A DNA stretch of 8,195 nucleotides from JBPYFK01 sp051984675 (GTDB lineage Bacteria; Actinomycetota; Actinomycetes; Mycobacteriales; Pseudonocardiaceae): contig JBPYFK010000080.1 of assembly GCA_051984675.1 (NCBI GenBank), positions 1 to 8,195 on the forward strand, written 5' to 3'. The translations under genes and the position numbers were made by a program. Of the stretch, positions 6,079 through 8,195 are shown in pieces (position 1 is the stretch's first letter; each line of letters opens with the position of its first letter). The notes beneath the pieces were generated by a model that was not told the origin of the DNA, ran no database searches, and saw only the letters and a program-made list of their open reading frames with translations.

Positions 6079-6991
6079 CTACGGCACAGAACGGTAGCGA
6101 ACTGCACCCGATTGACGAGTGGCTTGCCGCTTCAACGCGTCCACGACCCGTGAGGGCAGACCGACCCAGTCCAGACTGGTCTTCGTCTTCGGCGCCGTGA
6201 ACACCGGCCGCGAGTTGTTCACATTGGACAAGGTTTGCCGCACGAAAAGCACTCGCTCGTTGAGATGCACATCCGACCAGTGCAACGCCAACGCCTCACC
6301 CTTATGCATGCCGGTGCCAATGAGCACCTCGAACAACTCCGCCAGCGGATCCCGAATAGCCGCGCAATACTGCAAGAACGCGACCGCTTCTGCCGGCGTC
6401 GAGCACACCCGTTCCGGCCGCTTCGGCCGCGGCAGGACCGCATGCCGCGCGGCGTTGTGCGTCAGCCGACGCTGCGGCACCGCATCAGTCAACGCGCTCG
6501 AGAGCGTAACCACACATCGGCGCAGCGTCACGGGACCGCGTCCCGCGGCAAGCTGGTCAGGGGAACTGCGCAACATGCTGATAACTCAGCCTTTCCAACT
6601 TCACCCCACCGAGAGCGGGCACGAGATCCTTGGCGAGATAGTCGCGATACCGTGCCAACGTCGTCGGCTTCAACGTCAACGCCCTGGCCTCCAACCACCG
6701 CGTTAGGTAGTCGGCGACCGTCTGCTGATCATCGACCAGGACACCGCTGCGTTCACACTCCAACACCCGGCTCAACTCCCGCCGCGCCACCGCCTTCGTG
6801 GCGAAAACGCTGCGGCGTAGCGTCCGGCGGCGCCCGTTCAACGACGGCATATCCACCGCGAACACCCACGTACCGTGCTTACCGTCAGCCAGCCTGGAAC
6901 ACCGGGCACCGAGCTGCTTTCCGTCCGTCTCACGTCAGCCGCACCGCCGATATACCCGACCCGATTCGGATTCGAACGTATTTTCGGTCAC
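6079..6991 (-). pseudogene. Tyrosine recombinase (integrase) pseudogene of an integrative element
   Basis: Joining frames rebuilds one integrase. It starts at GTG 6991 (VTENTFES), enters VYRRCG, meets TGA at 6937-6935 where a cysteine is expected, then continues REXDGKQLGARCSRLADGK-like, where X is T, and GTWVFAVDMP: the Cys-rich N-terminal arm-binding region of actinobacterial integrases. The SAM-like core-binding domain follows (VADYLTRWLEARALTLKPTT, then LARYRDYLAKDLVPALGGVK). At 6557-6563, in a run of four C on this strand, one base is missing and the reading passes to a second frame: DQLAAGRGPVTLRRCVVTLS. The catalytic part has LIGTGMHKGEALALHWSDV, where the first catalytic arginine (GMRKGE) is histidine, and the beta-hairpin lysine in APKTKTS. 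It stops at TAG 6079 without the HxLRH box or the tyrosine, roughly 100 residues short. Four separate lesions make it inactive. Confidence 0.88.
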
Positions 6992-7336
6992 CTTCTCGCG
7001 GTGAGCTCCATCGAGTATTTCCGGACGTCACAGACGTGCCCACCCAGGGTCGCGCGGCATGCGAGCACACCGCGACCACTGGCCCCGTGTTCGCAGGTCA
7101 GCGGCGCACCACTTGTCGCAGCGACACCAACACCGCGGAGCCAAACAAGAGGCACTTCACGCTTCACCGCGAGAGCCCCATCGGCTGCCGAGGGAAGTCT
7201 CGAGGACTGACGTCCGGAAGCCTTGCGGGAAAGCAAGCAGTCCGCACGGTCGGCTGCGCCTCTCACAACGAGCTCAGAGAATGATCAGGACGGCCCGGCG
7301 CACAGTGACAGCAAACCCGTGTTACAAACAGGAGCT
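6992..7336. other. Intergenic stretch upstream of the dead integrase, no gene supported
   Basis: Several frames are open by GC content alone. A 92-codon minus-strand frame (7266-6988) overlaps the integrase start by GTGA, the position where an excisionase gene would be expected, but its translation has no helix-turn-helix or other recognisable pattern. No tRNA, terminator or further repeat was found. Confidence 0.5.
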
Positions 7337-7353
7337 TGTTGACATAGTCAACA
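7337..7353. promoter_or_regulatory. Operator-like perfect inverted repeat overlapping the -35 box
   Basis: TGTTGAC-ATA-GTCAACA, 7-bp arms with a 3-base centre. It covers the whole TTGACA hexamer, so a bound dimer would block RNA polymerase. The form resembles operators of MarR-, TetR- or GntR-type repressors; no such regulator gene lies in the window. Confidence 0.6.
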
Positions 7354-7367
7354 GACGTCACTATGGC
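7339..7367 (+). promoter_or_regulatory. Sigma-70-type promoter of the membrane-protein pair
   Basis: TTGACA (7339-7344), a 17-base spacer, then TATGGC (7362-7367). The -35 is perfect and the -10 partial. The predicted start near 7374 gives a leader of about 230 bases before the 7608 gene, in which I see no riboswitch or attenuator. The long leader leaves room for an unseen short gene or a second promoter nearer the gene. Confidence 0.55.
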
Positions 7368-7607
7368 GCTGTGCACCCACACCGTGCCGCTACCGTCGAT
7401 GCATGCGGCGATGCCGAGAGTAGTGATCGAGAGTGTGAGTTGGTGTACACGGTGCGGACGTGTCCGCGAATATTCATCTGGATCACAAAACGCCGTAAGT
7501 CTCGCGATTGACTCATAAGCGAGCCTTCAAGCGTGGTTCATCTCGTATTGGGAGCGGCACCGTACCTTCGGTTCGTCTTCGACACCCTGCCGTAAAGGAA
7601 GTGACGT

Positions 7608-8108
7608 ATGCCGCAGAGACCGCAGCAGAGAGTCCCGGTCTTTGTGGACGAGAGCGGAAGCCGTCGGCGAACGGCCCGTGGAGTTGGGTATGCCACGGGA
7701 GCGGCGGCATGCGCCTACGCCCTGATGCTGGCAGTGAACCTCGCCTTCCAGCCCGTTGCGCCGCCCGACAACAGCGATGGGCAGGACCTTGCGGACGCGA
7801 CGGGGCAGAAGCAACCTGGGGTCGCGAGCCCGCCAATGCCGGGAGCGTCCTACGAGCCGGCACCTGATCGAGAGGTGCCGGGGCCGGTCGTCGCGGCAGT
7901 GCTGCCGCCGGTGCACGGTGCAACGCCGCCCCCGGTCGTCGCGGCAGCACCGCTGCCAGCCGCCGCGGCACCTCCGAAGACGACGGCCACGCGGCAGGTG
8001 AATCTTGGAATCCGCCCTGCTCCGCGGGCGAGCAGGCCGAAACCGGTGGCACACGCTGGGCCGGCCCGACACAAGGGTGAGGACAACGAACGGCATTCCG
8101 AGTCGTAA
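7608..8108 (+). CDS. Single-pass membrane protein with proline/alanine-rich outer tail, function unknown
   Basis: A 166-residue protein starting at ATG, with AAAGGAAG about six bases upstream. Residues 1-25 are polar and basic (SRRRTARG), then one hydrophobic segment of about 22 residues, GYATGAAACAYALMLAVNLAF (27-47), should cross the membrane with the N-terminus inside. The rest is low complexity: proline, alanine and valine dominate about residues 75-125, where PVVAA occurs twice 16 residues apart, and the end is basic and polar (RASRPKPVAHAG, then HKGEDNERHSES). Such a tail would span the wall zone. The gene overlaps the next one by one base (TAATG), so the two are probably translated together. 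I do not recognise a family domain. Small proteins of this build precede membrane polysaccharide synthesis/deacetylation genes in some actinomycetes, which is the best guess for context. Confidence 0.75.
   Translation: MPQRPQQRVPVFVDESGSRRRTARGVGYATGAAACAYALMLAVNLAFQPVAPPDNSDGQDLADATGQKQPGVASPPMPGASYEPAPDREVPGPVVAAVLPPVHGATPPPVVAAAPLPAAAAPPKTTATRQVNLGIRPAPRASRPKPVAHAGPARHKGEDNERHSES
7857..7881. repeat. 9-bp GC-rich inverted repeat inside the membrane-protein gene
   Basis: CCGGCACCT-N7-AGGTGCCGG. In mRNA this would be a stable hairpin in the middle of the coding region, at the codons for the EPAPDREVPG stretch. A role in translation or a chance effect of proline-rich coding cannot be told apart. 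Confidence 0.6.
7884..7947 (+). repeat. In-frame 16-bp direct repeat, 48-bp spacing
   Basis: CCGGTCGTCGCGGCAG occurs at 7884-7899 and 7932-7947. The 48-base offset equals 16 codons, so the protein repeats PVVAA in phase, which suggests that the Pro/Ala tail grew by a tandem duplication that has since diverged. Confidence 0.65.
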
Positions 8109-8195
8109 TGAGACGTCGGCGTTCTCGCGACATTGTGCCCCGGGCTCACTGGGTGGTGCTGGCGCTGGTGGTGCTGACAACGTGGTCGGCTCTAG
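8108..8195 (+). CDS. N-terminus of a membrane protein (truncated by window edge), possibly a polysaccharide deacetylase/glycosyltransferase
   Basis: The ATG at 8108-8110 shares its A with the TAA stop of the preceding gene. The 29 visible codons read MRRRRSRDIVPRAHWVVLAL and then VVLTTWSAL: a strongly basic start followed by a transmembrane segment of at least 18 residues. The PRAHW motif before the first membrane helix is what I remember from actinobacterial membrane polysaccharide deacetylase/glycosyltransferase fusions (MatB-like), which also follow a small membrane protein gene. That assignment rests on a short stretch and on gene order only; that it is an inner-membrane protein coupled to the 7608 gene is well supported. 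Confidence 0.6.
   Translation, partial: MRRRRSRDIVPRAHWVVLALVVLTTWSAL

Noticed and set aside
6960..6990. Minus-strand GTTCGAATCC, which looks like a tRNA T-loop
   Set aside because: The bases on either side do not form a T-stem, no acceptor or anticodon arm can be folded, and the stretch codes for the N-terminus of the integrase pseudogene.
6988..7266. 92-codon minus-strand frame overlapping the integrase start, at the usual place of an excisionase
   Set aside because: Position is suggestive, but the translation has no helix-turn-helix and looks like random high-GC coding.
7363..7518. 51-codon plus-strand frame starting MALCTHTVPL and containing WCTRCGR
   Set aside because: Its ATG overlaps the predicted -10 box, so it would not be in the transcript; internal ATGs lack ribosome sites, and codon use is not gene-like.
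1..8195. CRISPR array, phage defence cassette or toxin-antitoxin system
   Set aside because: No regularly spaced repeats, no Cas-like or nuclease-type proteins, and the only toxin-antitoxin-like hint is the ribbon-helix-helix remnant, which has no toxin partner.

Overview
The window is high-GC DNA with GTG starts, strong G/C bias at third codon positions and gene families typical of Actinomycetota. The gene content (arabinan-type GH172 lipoprotein, actinobacterial integrase, proline/alanine-rich membrane protein) would suit a Pseudonocardiaceae-like or other filamentous actinomycete, but the genus is an inference. It reads as an accessory region: parts of three mobile elements (IS3-type, IS630-type, and a decayed integrase of an integrative element) lie among a few cargo genes.

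Layout. 1-166 (-): 5' end of an IS3-family transposase OrfA, cut by the window edge. 217-1086 (-): LysR-type regulator. 1087-1192: compact divergent control region with a perfect LysR box (1094-1112). 1193-2191 (+): cytosolic protein of the 4,5-dihydroxyphthalate decarboxylase family, presumably controlled by the LysR protein. 2191-3313: complete IS630-family element, inserted in a CTAG that contains the decarboxylase stop codon; both genes now end on that one palindromic CTAG. 3316-3910: mostly non-coding, holding a likely remnant of a small ribbon-helix-helix protein (3541-3717) and a 9-bp inverted repeat. 3911-5905 (+): predicted lipoprotein of the DUF2961/GH172 glycoside hydrolase family. 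5906-6078: possible terminator, and a 10-bp direct repeat resembling integrase arm sites. 6079-6991 (-): tyrosine integrase pseudogene with a nonsense codon, a frameshift, loss of the first catalytic arginine and no C-terminal catalytic end. 6992-7336: no gene seen. 7337-7367: good sigma-70-like promoter whose -35 box is embedded in a perfect 7-bp inverted repeat. 7608-8108 (+) and 8108-8195 (+): single-pass membrane protein overlapping by one base the start of a second membrane protein that runs off the window.

Functionally, the LysR/decarboxylase pair looks like a small inducible catabolic or aromatic-acid unit. The GH172 lipoprotein would act outside the membrane on furanosyl glycans. The 7608/8108 pair looks like the start of a cell-envelope operon. 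No clearly new multi-gene system is visible. The most notable structure is the stop-codon sharing at the IS630 insertion; the GH172 lipoprotein and the layered decay of the integrase come next.
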